DNA of 64,000 nucleotides from Streptomyces sp. NBC_00239 (GCF_036194065.1 NZ_CP108095.1:1612001-1676000), one strand, 5' to 3'. Shown: positions 15,176 through 24,401, counted from the first letter of the stretch. Made by a program: numbers and translations. Notes: generated by a model not told the origin, from the sequence alone.

Positions 15176-15286
15176 ATGGGCACACCCCTGCGCGAAAGGC
15201 CGGACCCTCGGGCCGCCGCTGCGGACTGTGCAGCGGACACCGCTCATCCGCCCATTTCGGGCCTCTGGCGCGGGGGTGACGCCTGA
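15176..15286 (+). CDS. 36-aa ORF coupled to the replication initiator
   Basis: ATG preceded by GGGAGAG at about 8 nt. It encodes a Pro/Arg/Ala-rich 36-residue peptide with no recognised domain, and its TGA overlaps the ATG of the initiator gene (TGATG). The function may be translational coupling, with the peptide incidental. Length and composition alone do not prove expression. Confidence 0.4.
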   Translation: MGTPLRERPDPRAAAADCAADTAHPPISGLWRGGDA

Positions 15287-16425
15287 TGGCACGCATTCGC
15301 ACCATCAAGCCCGAGGCGTTCGAATCCGAGGACCTTGCCGCCGTCGGTGTCACCGCGGTGCTCACGTTCTTCGGGCTGCTGACCCAGGCGGACGACTCCG
15401 GCCGGTTCCGCGACCACGCGGCCATCATCGCGGGACGGCTGTGGGCGCTGCGCCCGGAACACACCCCCGCCCACGTCGCCCGCGACCTGGAGCAGCTGGC
15501 CGAGGTCGGCCTGGTGTGCCGGTACACCGGCTGCGACGGCAAGTCCTGGCTGCACATCGTGACCTGGGACCGGCACCAGAAGATCAACCGCGCTTCGGAC
15601 TCCCGACTGCCCCGCTGCCCGGCCCACGAGGCGGCGAAGGCGTGCGGCGAGTGCGACCGTCCCCAGTGCCACACCCAGACCCATGCGGCGGCCAGCCCCC
15701 GACAGGCGTCCTCCGAAGTCCACGGGGCGCCCGCCGGCACCGTCGGCGGAGGCGATTCCGCGAACGCTCACGGAGCACTCACGCGAACCGTTCCGTCCGA
15801 TTCACCCGCTTTCACCCCCACCGTGACTCACGCCACTCCCACCCAGGGGGGTGAGACCGAGGCCACATCACCCCACTGCCCGCCTCCCGCAACCCCCGCG
15901 AGGGAATCTGCAGGTCAGGGCGGTGCAGCCCGAGCAGACGACGTGATGGGCGCCACATTCAGTGAGGACTCACGGTCTGGATCTAGGATCTTGGATCCTG
16001 GATCTCCCCGTAGGGGGCGCGAGGCGCCCGCACTCGGCTCCTCCCCGGAAACGGTGCTGGAAGCGGCCGACGCGACCGAGTGGTCGGCGAAGGCCTTGAT
16101 GGCCGAGTACCTGCGCGGCTGCCCCGGAGGACGTCCGCCGAAGAAGGTGCTCGGGCACCTGGGCAAGGAAATCCGCACGCTGCTGGACGAGGGCTACGGC
16201 CCCGACGTGCTGAGGCCGGCGCTGGAGCGGCTGCGCGCCAAGGGGCTTAACCCCAGCGTCCTGCCGAGCCTGGTCAACGAGTTCCTCAACTCCGGGCCAG
16301 CGCCGTCGTCGAGCTCGAGCCCGCCCTCCGCCTCCGGCGCGGGGCCCTGGGCCAGCGCCTCCCCCGCCTACACGCCGTACCGCAACCCCACCGAGCCCGC
16401 CGGAATCTTCGGAGTCGCCCTGTGA
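15286..16425 (+). CDS. replication initiator-like protein (winged-helix N-terminus)
   Basis: 379 aa. The N-terminal 110 residues (MARIRTIKPEAF..., LLTQADDSGRFRD, HQKINRASDSRLP) match the winged-helix domain of actinophage and plasmid replication O-like proteins. A Cys/His-rich patch (CPAH..CGECDRPQCH, residues about 110-128) may bind zinc. A disordered linker precedes a C-terminal helical domain. The gene overlaps a DnaC-like loader by GTGA, the usual initiator-loader pair. Confidence 0.75.
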   Translation: MARIRTIKPEAFESEDLAAVGVTAVLTFFGLLTQADDSGRFRDHAAIIAGRLWALRPEHTPAHVARDLEQLAEVGLVCRYTGCDGKSWLHIVTWDRHQKINRASDSRLPRCPAHEAAKACGECDRPQCHTQTHAAASPRQASSEVHGAPAGTVGGGDSANAHGALTRTVPSDSPAFTPTVTHATPTQGGETEATSPHCPPPATPARESAGQGGAARADDVMGATFSEDSRSGSRILDPGSPRRGREAPALGSSPETVLEAADATEWSAKALMAEYLRGCPGGRPPKKVLGHLGKEIRTLLDEGYGPDVLRPALERLRAKGLNPSVLPSLVNEFLNSGPAPSSSSSPPSASGAGPWASASPAYTPYRNPTEPAGIFGVAL

Positions 16426-17177
16426 ACCGCACCAGCCTCGCCGACCCTCAGACCACCGCGGACAACGCTGCGATGGCCTGGATGCGGCGCAAGCTCGCCG
16501 AGCGCGGCATCGACCCCACCGCCCCCATCGCGGACACCCCGGAAGCGATCCCCGCGCTTGAGGCCGCTCAGCTGCGAATCCCGCGCGATTACCGCGAGGC
16601 TCGCGTCGAGCACCCGGCCGTAGCCGAGTGGGTCCGCACCATCGCCGGCAGCGCCGTCGGCTACGCGGCGAGCCCGCTGAACCCGCACTTCGGGGCTGCC
16701 GGGCAGCGAGAGATCACCCACGGCCGCAGCCTGCTGCTGTGGGGCTCCACCGGCGCCGGCAAGACGCACCAGGCGTACGCCGCGATCCGCGCCTTGACCG
16801 CCTCCGGGTGCGGGGTGCGCTGGCACGCCACGACCGCCGCCGACCTGTACGGCGAGATGCGGGCCCGGGGCGGTGGCGATCCGGAGTACCTGCTGCGGCG
16901 GATCGTGCGGATACCGCTGCTGCTCCTGGACGACCTCGGGGCTGCGAAGGCGTCCGAGTGGAACGAAGAGATCACCTTCCGGCTGCTGAACTGGCGTGCG
17001 CAGAACCAGCTGCCGACGATCGTCACCTCGAACCTGCCGCCGGTGCGTACCCCTGGGATGGCGACCGAGCAGCCGGTGCTTCGGGACAAGGTCGGCGACC
17101 GAGTGATCTCCCGCCTGTCCGGCATGTGTACCCCGGTCCACCTCGACGGCCCCGACCGCCGCTTCCGCGCCGCCTGA
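16422..17177 (+). CDS. DnaC/IstB-like ATPase (helicase loader)
   Basis: 251 aa. Walker A GSTGAGKTH (about residues 108-116), Walker B LLLLDDLGA (about 167-175) and a sensor-like IVTSNLPP motif identify a DnaC-type AAA+ ATPase. It most likely loads the replicative helicase at an origin opened by the upstream protein. GTG start; 4-nt overlap with the upstream stop. Confidence 0.85.
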   Translation: MNRTSLADPQTTADNAAMAWMRRKLAERGIDPTAPIADTPEAIPALEAAQLRIPRDYREARVEHPAVAEWVRTIAGSAVGYAASPLNPHFGAAGQREITHGRSLLLWGSTGAGKTHQAYAAIRALTASGCGVRWHATTAADLYGEMRARGGGDPEYLLRRIVRIPLLLLDDLGAAKASEWNEEITFRLLNWRAQNQLPTIVTSNLPPVRTPGMATEQPVLRDKVGDRVISRLSGMCTPVHLDGPDRRFRAA

Positions 17178-17288
17178 CCACCTGCGCCCACCACCTTCCA
17201 CCGCCCGGCCAGCGAGCCGGTCAGCCGGTACCACCGCTGCGTGCCGCACCCGCTCGCCGCTATCCGGCATGCCCTGGAGACCCATCCC

Positions 17289-17921
17289 ATGCGCGAAATC
17301 ACCACCAACACCCAGCCCGTGCCCGACCTGCGTGGCATCGCCGACATCTCGTGGCACGACCGAGGGAACTGCCACGACCTGGACACTGCCGAAGCCGACC
17401 GGATGTTCTTCCCCGCGCCGCGGGCCCACGCCGACATCGCCGAAGCCAAGACCCTGTGCGGCGCCTGCCCCGTGCGGCAGGACTGCTTCACCCACGCCAT
17501 GGACAACGACATCCGCTGGGGCCTGTGGGGCGGACTGACCGAGTCGGAGCGCAAGCCCTGGCGCGCCAAGGTCGCCAAGCGACTCGACTACGAGCGGGTC
17601 CGCGCCGCCCTCATGGGCCGGGACGTCCACCTTTCCGCCGCCGAACGCGACGCCGTCACCCGCGCCGCCCACGTACGCGGCTGGAGCACCTCGCGGCTGG
17701 CCTACGTCCTCGGGGTCGATTTCGACCACGCCCGCGACCTCCTGCGCCGGGCGGCGCACGCAGTGGCAGACCGCGACCGGTACTGGAAGGTCCCCGCCGC
17801 GGACAGCCAGGCCAGCCCCGCCGACAGCGGCGACGGAAGCGCACCCGAGGAAACGTTCTGCCAGGTACCGCGCCAGGCCCAGACCCGCGAGCTCAACGAC
17901 GCCCTGCGGAAGGCGGCATGA
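17289..17921 (+). CDS. WhiB-family Fe-S transcription factor
   Basis: 210 aa from ATG 17289, chosen because GGAG lies about 10 nt upstream; an in-frame GTG at 17241 is possible. Four cysteines (CHDL, CGACPVRQDC) and the G-L-W-G-G turn define the WhiB Wbl fold, which carries a redox-sensitive [4Fe-4S] cluster. A C-terminal extension of about 120 aa looks like an additional HTH-like DNA-binding region (LSAAERDAVTRAAHVRGWSTSRLAYVLG). It may regulate replication or transfer genes. Confidence 0.88.
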   Translation: MREITTNTQPVPDLRGIADISWHDRGNCHDLDTAEADRMFFPAPRAHADIAEAKTLCGACPVRQDCFTHAMDNDIRWGLWGGLTESERKPWRAKVAKRLDYERVRAALMGRDVHLSAAERDAVTRAAHVRGWSTSRLAYVLGVDFDHARDLLRRAAHAVADRDRYWKVPAADSQASPADSGDGSAPEETFCQVPRQAQTRELNDALRKAA

Positions 17922-18012
17922 CCTGCCCGGCGCCGCCTCCCGACCGGTCGACCATGCGCGCCGCCGGCGGCCACACACCACGCCCCACAGCAAGCCCGGA
18001 GAAAGGGAGCCC

Positions 18013-19029
18013 TTGACCGAGGAGACCGCCGACCGATACGCCCTGATCGCTGCCGGGACGGTGATCATCGTCCTGACTGGCGCCGGATTCTGGCTCTCCT
18101 ACGCCCACCTCGCCGAAGTCGCTGGCAGGCACGGCCTGGACCGCTCGCCCATCCGGCAGTGGGCCTGGCCCGCCACGCTGGACATGTTCATCGTCGCCGG
18201 CGAACTGCTTATGCTGCGAGCGGGTCTGCGCCGGGTGACGGACTGGTGGGCAATCGGGCTGACGGCCGCAGGGTCGGCCGGATCAATCGCGCTGAACGTC
18301 GCCGGCGTCAGCGGCACCACCGGCAGTCCGGTCCCGGTCCTGGACTACGTGGTCGCCGCCGTCCCGCCGACGGGCGCCATGCTCGCCTTCGGAGTCCTGA
18401 TGCGGCAGATCCACCAGCGCATCGCCCGGCCCCTCCGGAACAGCGCGACCGAAACCCGGACCGGCTCCGGCCCGAGCCGGACCGCCGCACCGCCGGACAC
18501 GACGGAATCCCGGACCGGACCGAACCCGGACCACGACGAAACCCGGACCGACGCCCCCGCCGGACCGGACCAGCCCAGCCCCAAACCCGGACCGGACCCG
18601 GACCCAAGCCGGACCACCGCACCGCCGGACACGACGGAGCCCCGGACCGGACCGAACCCGGACCACGACGAAACCCGGACCGACGCCCCCGCCGGACCGG
18701 ACCAGCCCAGCCCCAAACCCGGACCGCGGCGGACTCGGACGGGACCGGTACGTCCTCGGACCGTCCGGGCGAAGGTCCACGCCGGACGGTCCGAACGCCG
18801 GACCCGACCGCGCCGCCTGTCCGAGGAAGAGGTTGTCGAGCTGGTCCTCCCGGACGTCCCCGCAGCCCTGGCTGCGGACGGGAACGCGCAGATCACCCGA
18901 ACCCAGCTGCGAAGCATCATGCGCGCCCGTGGCATCCCCCTCGGCAACGAGCACATCGGCCCCGTCCTGACCGCGCTTCGCTCTGCGACCGCCTCCCCCA
19001 AATCCCACGAAGGAGCCACCCACCGATGA
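18013..19029 (+). CDS. DUF2637 membrane protein with Pro/Asp-rich repeats
   Basis: 338 aa, TTG start behind GGAG. Residues 1-130 contain about four membrane segments and match DUF2637, common on actinobacterial plasmids beside transfer genes. Residues 150-240 hold two near-identical 44-aa repeats (about 132 bp each). A basic segment and a C-terminal winged-helix-like region (about 265-330) suggest DNA binding from the membrane. The stop overlaps the next ATG. Confidence 0.75.
   Translation: MTEETADRYALIAAGTVIIVLTGAGFWLSYAHLAEVAGRHGLDRSPIRQWAWPATLDMFIVAGELLMLRAGLRRVTDWWAIGLTAAGSAGSIALNVAGVSGTTGSPVPVLDYVVAAVPPTGAMLAFGVLMRQIHQRIARPLRNSATETRTGSGPSRTAAPPDTTESRTGPNPDHDETRTDAPAGPDQPSPKPGPDPDPSRTTAPPDTTEPRTGPNPDHDETRTDAPAGPDQPSPKPGPRRTRTGPVRPRTVRAKVHAGRSERRTRPRRLSEEEVVELVLPDVPAALAADGNAQITRTQLRSIMRARGIPLGNEHIGPVLTALRSATASPKSHEGATHR
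18475..18726 (+). repeat. 132-bp tandem duplication inside the DUF2637 gene
   Basis: Units starting at 18475 and 18607 differ at only a few positions and encode the DTTE-RTGPNPDHDETRTDAP-type linker. It is a recent in-frame duplication or a recombination-prone tract. Confidence 0.8.
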
Positions 19030-19217
19030 AGACCTGCACCCGATTCGCCGACATGAAGGCCGGTTACGAGCGCGACATCGCCTTCCTGCGCGGCCATGCC
19101 GCCCGTCACGAGGGCAGCACCGCAGCGAAGGCGAGCACCCGGCACGCCTGGGGCGTGAAGCAGAACATGGCCAGGGCCCTGGCCCGACACTTCGAGCGCT
19201 GCCCCCTGTGCCGGTGA
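19026..19217 (+). CDS. small protein with C-terminal CPLC
   Basis: 63 aa, coupled to the DUF2637 gene by ATGA. Basic and helical with a C-terminal CPLCR that could form half of a zinc knuckle or disulfide. No function recognised; the position suggests a replication or mobilisation accessory. Confidence 0.7.
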   Translation: MKTCTRFADMKAGYERDIAFLRGHAARHEGSTAAKASTRHAWGVKQNMARALARHFERCPLCR

Positions 19218-19309
19218 CCGAACCCTGTCCCTACGGCGGCCCGGACCAGCACCCGGGCCGCCGTCCCGTTCCCCCACCACCTGGCCTCCCGGAAGGAGCC
19301 AATGCACCC

Positions 19310-19993
19310 ATGCAGTCCGCTGAAAACCAGCCCGAACCGGCGCCGAACAGGACCGTCAAGTCGGCCGAATCCTGGGCCCGTGACAACCGTTCTCCCGACG
19401 TCAACTCGCTCCCAGAAGGAGCAAGTTATCAGCCAAGACACTCTTCCCCGTCGGGGAAGCGCGTCTTGCCCCATCCCGCCCCAGGGGTGGCGGGAGCGGA
19501 CCGGAGCCAGGGGGCACCGGTCCACGAGGCAGCGACCGAGGGCGGATCGCAGCCGGAGGAGAAGCCCGCGCCGCGCCGCAAGCGCCGCGCCACGAAGAAC
19601 GCCTCGCGCAAGCGCTCGCCGAAGACCGCCGCCAACAAGCGCTCGCACGTCTGCAGCGTCCGCCTCAACGACGACGAGAAGAACCGCCTTGCCACCGCAG
19701 CAGCTGCATCCCGTACGAGCCTGCCCGCGTTTCTCGCCCGCAGCGGGCTTGCCGCCGCCCGGGACCCAGACCGCGCCTCCGCCGCCATCGCCGGTGAACG
19801 AGAAGTAGTCGCGGAGCTCTTCGCCGCCCGCCGGCACCTCGGCCACGTCGGCAACAACCTCAACCAGCTGGCCCGCGCGGTCAACTCCGGTGGCCAGCCT
19901 GCGGACGTCCAGCTCCATGCCGTGCTGATCGCCGTGCAGCGGGCGATCCGCCGAGTCCAGACCGCCACCGACCAGCTCCTCGAACACCGCTAG
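19310..19993 (+). CDS. mobC: MobC-like relaxosome accessory protein
   Basis: 227 aa from ATG 19310, 11 nt after GGAAGGAG. The C-terminal 110 residues (VRLNDDEKNRLATAAAASRTSLPAFLARSGL ... LGHVGNNLNQLARAVNSG) match the MobC family, whose ribbon-helix-helix binds oriT next to the relaxase. A Lys/Arg-rich segment precedes it. An in-frame GTG at 19487 would give a 168-aa protein and leave the oriT-like repeat outside the gene. Confidence 0.85.
   Translation: MQSAENQPEPAPNRTVKSAESWARDNRSPDVNSLPEGASYQPRHSSPSGKRVLPHPAPGVAGADRSQGAPVHEAATEGGSQPEEKPAPRRKRRATKNASRKRSPKTAANKRSHVCSVRLNDDEKNRLATAAAASRTSLPAFLARSGLAAARDPDRASAAIAGEREVVAELFAARRHLGHVGNNLNQLARAVNSGGQPADVQLHAVLIAVQRAIRRVQTATDQLLEHR
19434..19468. 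other. oriT-like inverted repeat
   Basis: CAAGAC-act-CTTCCCCG-t-CGGGGAAG-cgc-GTCTTG: a 6+8 bp two-part stem with an internal 3-nt mismatch, just after a relatively AT-rich stretch, immediately upstream of the MobC core and the relaxase. It is the best oriT candidate in the window. The nick site is not identified. Confidence 0.45.
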
Positions 19994-20008
19994 GAACCCC
20001 CACCCGTC

Positions 20009-21721
20009 ATGGTCCCCAAGATCCACAAGCGCGGGACGCGCACCATCGGCCTTCTGTACTACCTGTACGGGCCCGGCAAGGCCGAGGAACACATCGACCC
20101 GCACCTGGTGGCCTCCTGGGACCACGCCGCCCCCGACCCCGGCCGCGACCCCGCAGTCACCTACAAGCAGCTCCAGGAACTCCTCGACCAGCCCCTGGCC
20201 AACCTCCACGAGAGCGAGCGGCCGACGAAGCATGTGTGGCACCTGTCGGTACGCAACGCGCCCACCGACCGGACCCTGTCCGACCAGGAGTGGGGCGACG
20301 TCGCCCGCCGGATGGTCGCCGCCGCCGGCATCGACGACCCCGAGCAGGGCTCCGGCTGCCGCTGGGTCGCCGTCCGGCATGCCGACGATCACATCCACAT
20401 CCTGGCCACCCTGGTCCGCGAGGACGGCTACCGGCCCGACCTCGACTTCGACGCCGTCCGCGTCCAGGCCGAAGCCCGGCTCCTGGAGAAGGAACTGGGC
20501 CTGCGCCAGCTCAACCCGGGTGACGGCACCGCCGCCCAGCGGCCCACCAGCGCCGAACGCCATAAGGCCGATCGCATGGGACGCGAGCGCACGCCCAGGG
20601 AGGAACTGCGGGAGACCGTACGACGTGCAGCAGCCGGCGTCGCCAGTGAGGAGGAGTTCTTTGAACGACTGGGCGCCTCCGGGGTGCTGGTCCGCAAGCG
20701 CGTCGCACCCTCCGGAGACCTTCTGGGCTACACGGTCGCCCTGCCGGGGGACCTCAACAAGGACGGGGAACCGATCTTCTACCCGGGCTCGAAGCTCGCC
20801 GCAGATCTGTCCCTGCCCCGAATCCGCGAGCGCTGGTCCGACCGCAGGCAGGATGAACCGATCGTCGAGCCGGTGGCCGCGTCGGGGCCGGCGCAGGCCC
20901 GACGTCGGGCGAGCGCGGCGGTGTGGCAGGCGATCCTCGTCATGGACGGGACGGACGACGCGGCGACGGCCGCGTACATCGCCGCGGCCGGCGAGATCCT
21001 TGACGCGCTCGCGAAGACGAGTGCCGCCCACACCCGCCGTGAACTGCGTGATGCCGCCTTCGCATTCGAGCGGGCATCCCGTTCTCACGTACGAGCCGAG
21101 CGCGGGCACGACCGGGCGCTGCGGCAGGCCGCTCGCGATCTCGTCTACAGCGGTCCCGCCCTGGGGCGCGGGGAGGACGGGGCGACGACTGCGATGGTGA
21201 TCGACGCCGTGTTCTTCCTTGTGACCGTGGCCGGGCACTGGCATGCGAAGAAGGCACACGCGCAGCAGGCCGCCGCCGCCCACCTGGCGGCAGAGCACCT
21301 GCGGACCGCCTACCGAGCCGCCGCCGCGCAGCCCATGGGCGTGCTGGCCGTACGGGGCCGATCGCTGGCTCTTCCGGTGCTGCGCCGCCAGGTCCTCCGG
21401 GTCCGGGAAGCGCTGCCGCCGGCGCTGGCGGAACGGGTCCTGGCCGAAGCCGGATGGGCGGCGCTGGCGACGACCCTGGCCGATGCCGAGGCAGCCGGGT
21501 ACGACGCCACCACCCTGCTGGCCGACGCCGCCGCCCGACGGGAGCTGGGGAGCGCCGAGTCGGTGTCCGACGTGCTGGTGTGGCGACTGCGCCGCGCCGC
21601 GGACCTGCCAGCCGACGCCCAGACGATGCCCTTGCCCGACGGCGCCACCGCCTCGTCGGGCCCCACCGGACCGAAGGCCGAGAACCCGGCAGCGAAGGGC
21701 ACACAGCGCCGCCGGAGGTGA
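20009..21721 (+). CDS. relaxase/mobilisation nuclease (MOBP-like)
   Basis: 570 aa. The N-terminal domain contains HLSVRNAPTDRTLSDQEW and the three-histidine motif H-A-D-D-H-I-H (His 124, 128, 130), which coordinates the metal at the nicking site. The catalytic Tyr is probably among Tyr 17, 18 and 20 in GLLYYLYG. The C-terminal 300 residues are Ala-rich helices with one hydrophobic segment (MVIDAVFFLVTVAGHWH), unusual for a relaxase. It should nick oriT and pilot the strand to the secretion channel. It lies 15 nt after mobC. Confidence 0.9.
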   Translation: MVPKIHKRGTRTIGLLYYLYGPGKAEEHIDPHLVASWDHAAPDPGRDPAVTYKQLQELLDQPLANLHESERPTKHVWHLSVRNAPTDRTLSDQEWGDVARRMVAAAGIDDPEQGSGCRWVAVRHADDHIHILATLVREDGYRPDLDFDAVRVQAEARLLEKELGLRQLNPGDGTAAQRPTSAERHKADRMGRERTPREELRETVRRAAAGVASEEEFFERLGASGVLVRKRVAPSGDLLGYTVALPGDLNKDGEPIFYPGSKLAADLSLPRIRERWSDRRQDEPIVEPVAASGPAQARRRASAAVWQAILVMDGTDDAATAAYIAAAGEILDALAKTSAAHTRRELRDAAFAFERASRSHVRAERGHDRALRQAARDLVYSGPALGRGEDGATTAMVIDAVFFLVTVAGHWHAKKAHAQQAAAAHLAAEHLRTAYRAAAAQPMGVLAVRGRSLALPVLRRQVLRVREALPPALAERVLAEAGWAALATTLADAEAAGYDATTLLADAAARRELGSAESVSDVLVWRLRRAADLPADAQTMPLPDGATASSGPTGPKAENPAAKGTQRRRR

Positions 21722-21822
21722 TCAGGCTTTCAGGAGTTTGTGAGTTGCCGCAGGTGGGGCCCATGGGGCACGCTTCTTGACCCACCGCCGTGTGCGGGGA
21801 GCCGACTGGGAGGGGAGCCCGA

Positions 21823-22254
21823 GTGTTCGGTCGCAGGAAGGCCAAGCAGGATCGTACGGAGCTGGGGCCGGCAGGTGTCCCGTGGCTGGCGCACCCGGAG
21901 CCGCAGTGGCCCGACCCGGTGCAGCAGACGCCCGCCCCCGCTCCGGCCGCCCCGGTGGTGGACGACTTCCTGCCGCCGGACTTCCGCATGGACACCGATG
22001 ACGACCTGGCGGGCCGGCTCATGCCATGGCCGCGCCCCCTGGTCATCGAAGGCGATGTCCGTGCCTGCCCACAGTGCGAGGCGTACCGGGACTGGGTCGT
22101 CCTGTGCACTGAAGGGCGGATCTGGCTGCGCTGCCGCGACGGCCACGAGACCCTGGAGCCGCGGCTGGACGTGGCCTGGTACAACCGCAACAGCGGACCG
22201 AGCAACGGCAAGTTCGGCACGCTCGAGGAGGGCCTGCGCTCCATCGGCCACTGA
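21823..22254 (+). CDS. small zinc-ribbon-like plasmid protein
   Basis: 143 aa from a GTG preceded by GAGGGGAG. The Pro-rich N-terminus is followed by CPQCEAYRDWVVLCTEGRIWLRCRDGH, a plausible four-Cys zinc ribbon. No family recognised. It follows the relaxase by 100 nt in the same direction. Confidence 0.65.
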   Translation: MFGRRKAKQDRTELGPAGVPWLAHPEPQWPDPVQQTPAPAPAAPVVDDFLPPDFRMDTDDDLAGRLMPWPRPLVIEGDVRACPQCEAYRDWVVLCTEGRIWLRCRDGHETLEPRLDVAWYNRNSGPSNGKFGTLEEGLRSIGH

Positions 22255-22349
22255 TCGGGTACCGCGCCCCTGGACCCCTGTGTTCCTTCCCTGCCGCTCC
22301 TAGGAGGCGGCCACGGTCAGCACACCCGCATCCGACCCAGGGAACCCGC

Positions 22350-23024
22350 ATGCGCCTGCGCCAATCCACCGTCCTCACCAGCACCTGCCTCGCCCTCTGG
22401 GCGCTGACCAGCTGTTCCGCCCCGCCCTCCGACATGGCGTCTGCAGCGCCTCGGGCGGAGACCTCCATGCCCACCGCCGGCAACCACGAAGTGCTGCCGT
22501 CGGAGCGGCTGGCGGACCGGCTGCTCACCGCCGACGACCTCGGCCCCGGCTACGCCGCCCGCCCCGCCGCATCCACGGCTTCGCCCGAGGCGTCCGTCGA
22601 GGGCTGCCCGCAGCTGGAGCAGCTGGGCAGCGCCGCGGACAACCCGTACGCGACGTTCCCGAACCATGGGAAGCGGGTCCTCACCGGCCCCGGCGGCACC
22701 CAACTGACCGAGGAGCTGTACTCCGCGCCGCCCAAGGACCTTTCCGCGGGGGTCGGGCGGATCATGACCGCGATGGGCGCCTGCCCGTCGTACCAACTGG
22801 TCACCGCCACCACCGTGGCGGAGGTCCGCACCCAGACGGTGCCGGTGCCACGTCTCGGTGACGAGCAGTGGGCGCAGGTCCTCACCGTCACCGCCGGCGG
22901 GCGGCGCACCGTCGTCCAGCAGACCGTGATTCGCGACGGAGCCGTGCTCCTGGTCATCTCCGGCAGCCCAGCGGAAGTCACGGTCCACGGGCAGACCGCC
23001 CTGGCCAAGGCAACAGCCCGCTGA
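22350..23024 (+). CDS. lipoprotein, sensor-domain-like
   Basis: 224 aa. A signal peptide ends in the lipobox LTSC (Cys about 22), so it is predicted to be a membrane-anchored lipoprotein. The mature part (LLTADDLGPGY..., two further Cys, alternating strand pattern) resembles PknH-like extracellular sensor domains of actinobacteria. Its role at the cell surface of a transfer element is unknown. Confidence 0.75.
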   Translation: MRLRQSTVLTSTCLALWALTSCSAPPSDMASAAPRAETSMPTAGNHEVLPSERLADRLLTADDLGPGYAARPAASTASPEASVEGCPQLEQLGSAADNPYATFPNHGKRVLTGPGGTQLTEELYSAPPKDLSAGVGRIMTAMGACPSYQLVTATTVAEVRTQTVPVPRLGDEQWAQVLTVTAGGRRTVVQQTVIRDGAVLLVISGSPAEVTVHGQTALAKATAR

Positions 23025-23059
23025 ACCCCCTTGTCCCCACCCTTCTATATGGAGGTTCC

Positions 23060-23419
23060 GTGACCGAGTTCATGTCCACCGAGGCCCTCGCCCGTCTCAC
23101 CGCCGCCAGCGATCCGCCGGTGCGGCTGATGCTGGCTCTCGCTTCCCTCGGAGCAGACCGGACGCAGATCCTTGGCGCCAGGTCCACCGGACGCCGCGAT
23201 GAAATCGCGCTTCCGGAAAGCGAGCGAGCCACGGCGGCATTCGCCGAGCTGCAGTCCCTGCTCGGCGCAGCCAACGCCCAGGCGGTGCGCCGCTCCGGCA
23301 CCCGTGCCCGTGCTGCCCATCTCACCGAAAACCTGACCGCAGACGGGGGTCTCCCGGCTGTGCACTGGCACAAGCCCGGCGACCAGCCGCCCCGAGGCAC
23401 CACGGGCCACGGCCTCTGA
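23060..23419 (+). CDS. hypothetical protein
   Basis: 119 aa from a GTG with GGAGG 5 nt upstream. The helical N-terminal part (LARLTAASDPPVRLMLALASLG) is followed by a basic tail. No family recognised. It ends 150 nt before a strong bidirectional terminator. Confidence 0.6.
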   Translation: MTEFMSTEALARLTAASDPPVRLMLALASLGADRTQILGARSTGRRDEIALPESERATAAFAELQSLLGAANAQAVRRSGTRARAAHLTENLTADGGLPAVHWHKPGDQPPRGTTGHGL

Positions 23420-23567
23420 CCGGTGGCCAAGGGAGACCGCCTTCGCTTGGCGCCCCGCCCGACTCGCGCACAAACGCTGAGGCCGGGCGGGGTGCCGGTC
23501 GTCGGCAGGTATCGCGACCACCTCCTGAGGCGCACATCGATCAATGACTGTGAATGCGACGCAAAAG

Positions 23568-23603
23568 GCCGACGGCCGGACCCAAGAGGGTCCGGCCGTC
23601 GGC
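23568..23603. terminator. bidirectional terminator between convergent genes
   Basis: A perfect 16-bp stem GCCGACGGCCGGACCC/GGGTCCGGCCGTCGGC with loop AAGA, preceded by GCAAAA so that the minus strand continues into TTTTGC. It sits between the rightward 119-aa gene and the leftward DUF317 gene. Confidence 0.8.
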
Positions 23604-23606
23604 GTA

Positions 23607-24386
23607 TCAGACAGTCGGTTGCACAGTGAGCTGGCCCTCGCTGCTCTCCGGCAAGGTGTGGCGCAGCACCGGTGCGGGTGAGGCCAGAGAGGCGGCGAAG
23701 GCCGCAACGAGATCGTGCGGCGTGCTGGCGGAGAACATGGCGGCCCACAGGAGCCCGCCGCCCATCGTCGGTTCGCACCATGCCTGCCATCCCGCCGCTT
23801 CCGCCTCGGGATCGAGGGCGAGCGGGTCGCCGTCCTGAATGCCCTCGTCCGGCAAAGCGGTCAAGGCCATGGTGGCGGCCAGCCGCGGGTCGGACATGGC
23901 GGTGGGGGTGTCGATGTCGCGGATCCAGCCGCCGCCGGCCAGCGCATCGAGAACCGCCTGCGGTCCGGCGTAGCCGTGGGCGGGATCCGGGCGATCCTCC
24001 AGGGCGAGCAGGAAGTCGGTGACAGCCTCGGGCGGGGTGCCGGCGGAGAAGTACGCACTCCACTGGGGAAGGCTGGCGGGGGTGGCACGGGCAGAGACCG
24101 TCCATGCCACCGGCTGATCACCCAGGAGGATGGGCTCGTCGGCCAGCACCCACTGCGCCCAGCTCAGTGAGTCCGGAGCGACGTGCAGGACGGTGCTGCG
24201 GAGAACCTGCCGGGCGTCGTCCGATTCGTCGGGCTCACGCCGACCTCGGACGAGGGTGAGGCTGGTCCAGCCCGCCGCGGTGAGGTGGGAGCCGACCTGG
24301 TCCGCAAGGAGGCCGTCGTCGCCCGCGAGATGGCGCGGGGTGACCCAGTACGCGGGAAGGGAAGGGAAGTCAGGGGCCGGGGGCAG
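23607..24386 (-). CDS. DUF317 family protein, probable CTG start
   Basis: 259 aa if started at CTG 24386, which is 5 nt after AAGGAG; the frame has a TGA just upstream and no ATG/GTG/TTG before the conserved YWVTPRHLAGDD opening. Two DUF317 repeats are visible (residues about 5-120 and 130-255, the second with DPRLAATMAL and GLLWAAMFSASTPHDLVAAF). The family is widespread on Streptomyces plasmids; function unknown. It follows the preceding minus-strand gene by 15 nt. Confidence 0.75.
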   Translation of the reverse strand: MPPAPDFPSLPAYWVTPRHLAGDDGLLADQVGSHLTAAGWTSLTLVRGRREPDESDDARQVLRSTVLHVAPDSLSWAQWVLADEPILLGDQPVAWTVSARATPASLPQWSAYFSAGTPPEAVTDFLLALEDRPDPAHGYAGPQAVLDALAGGGWIRDIDTPTAMSDPRLAATMALTALPDEGIQDGDPLALDPEAEAAGWQAWCEPTMGGGLLWAAMFSASTPHDLVAAFAASLASPAPVLRHTLPESSEGQLTVQPTV

Positions 24387-24401
24387 AAGTGCTCCTTGTC
24401 A

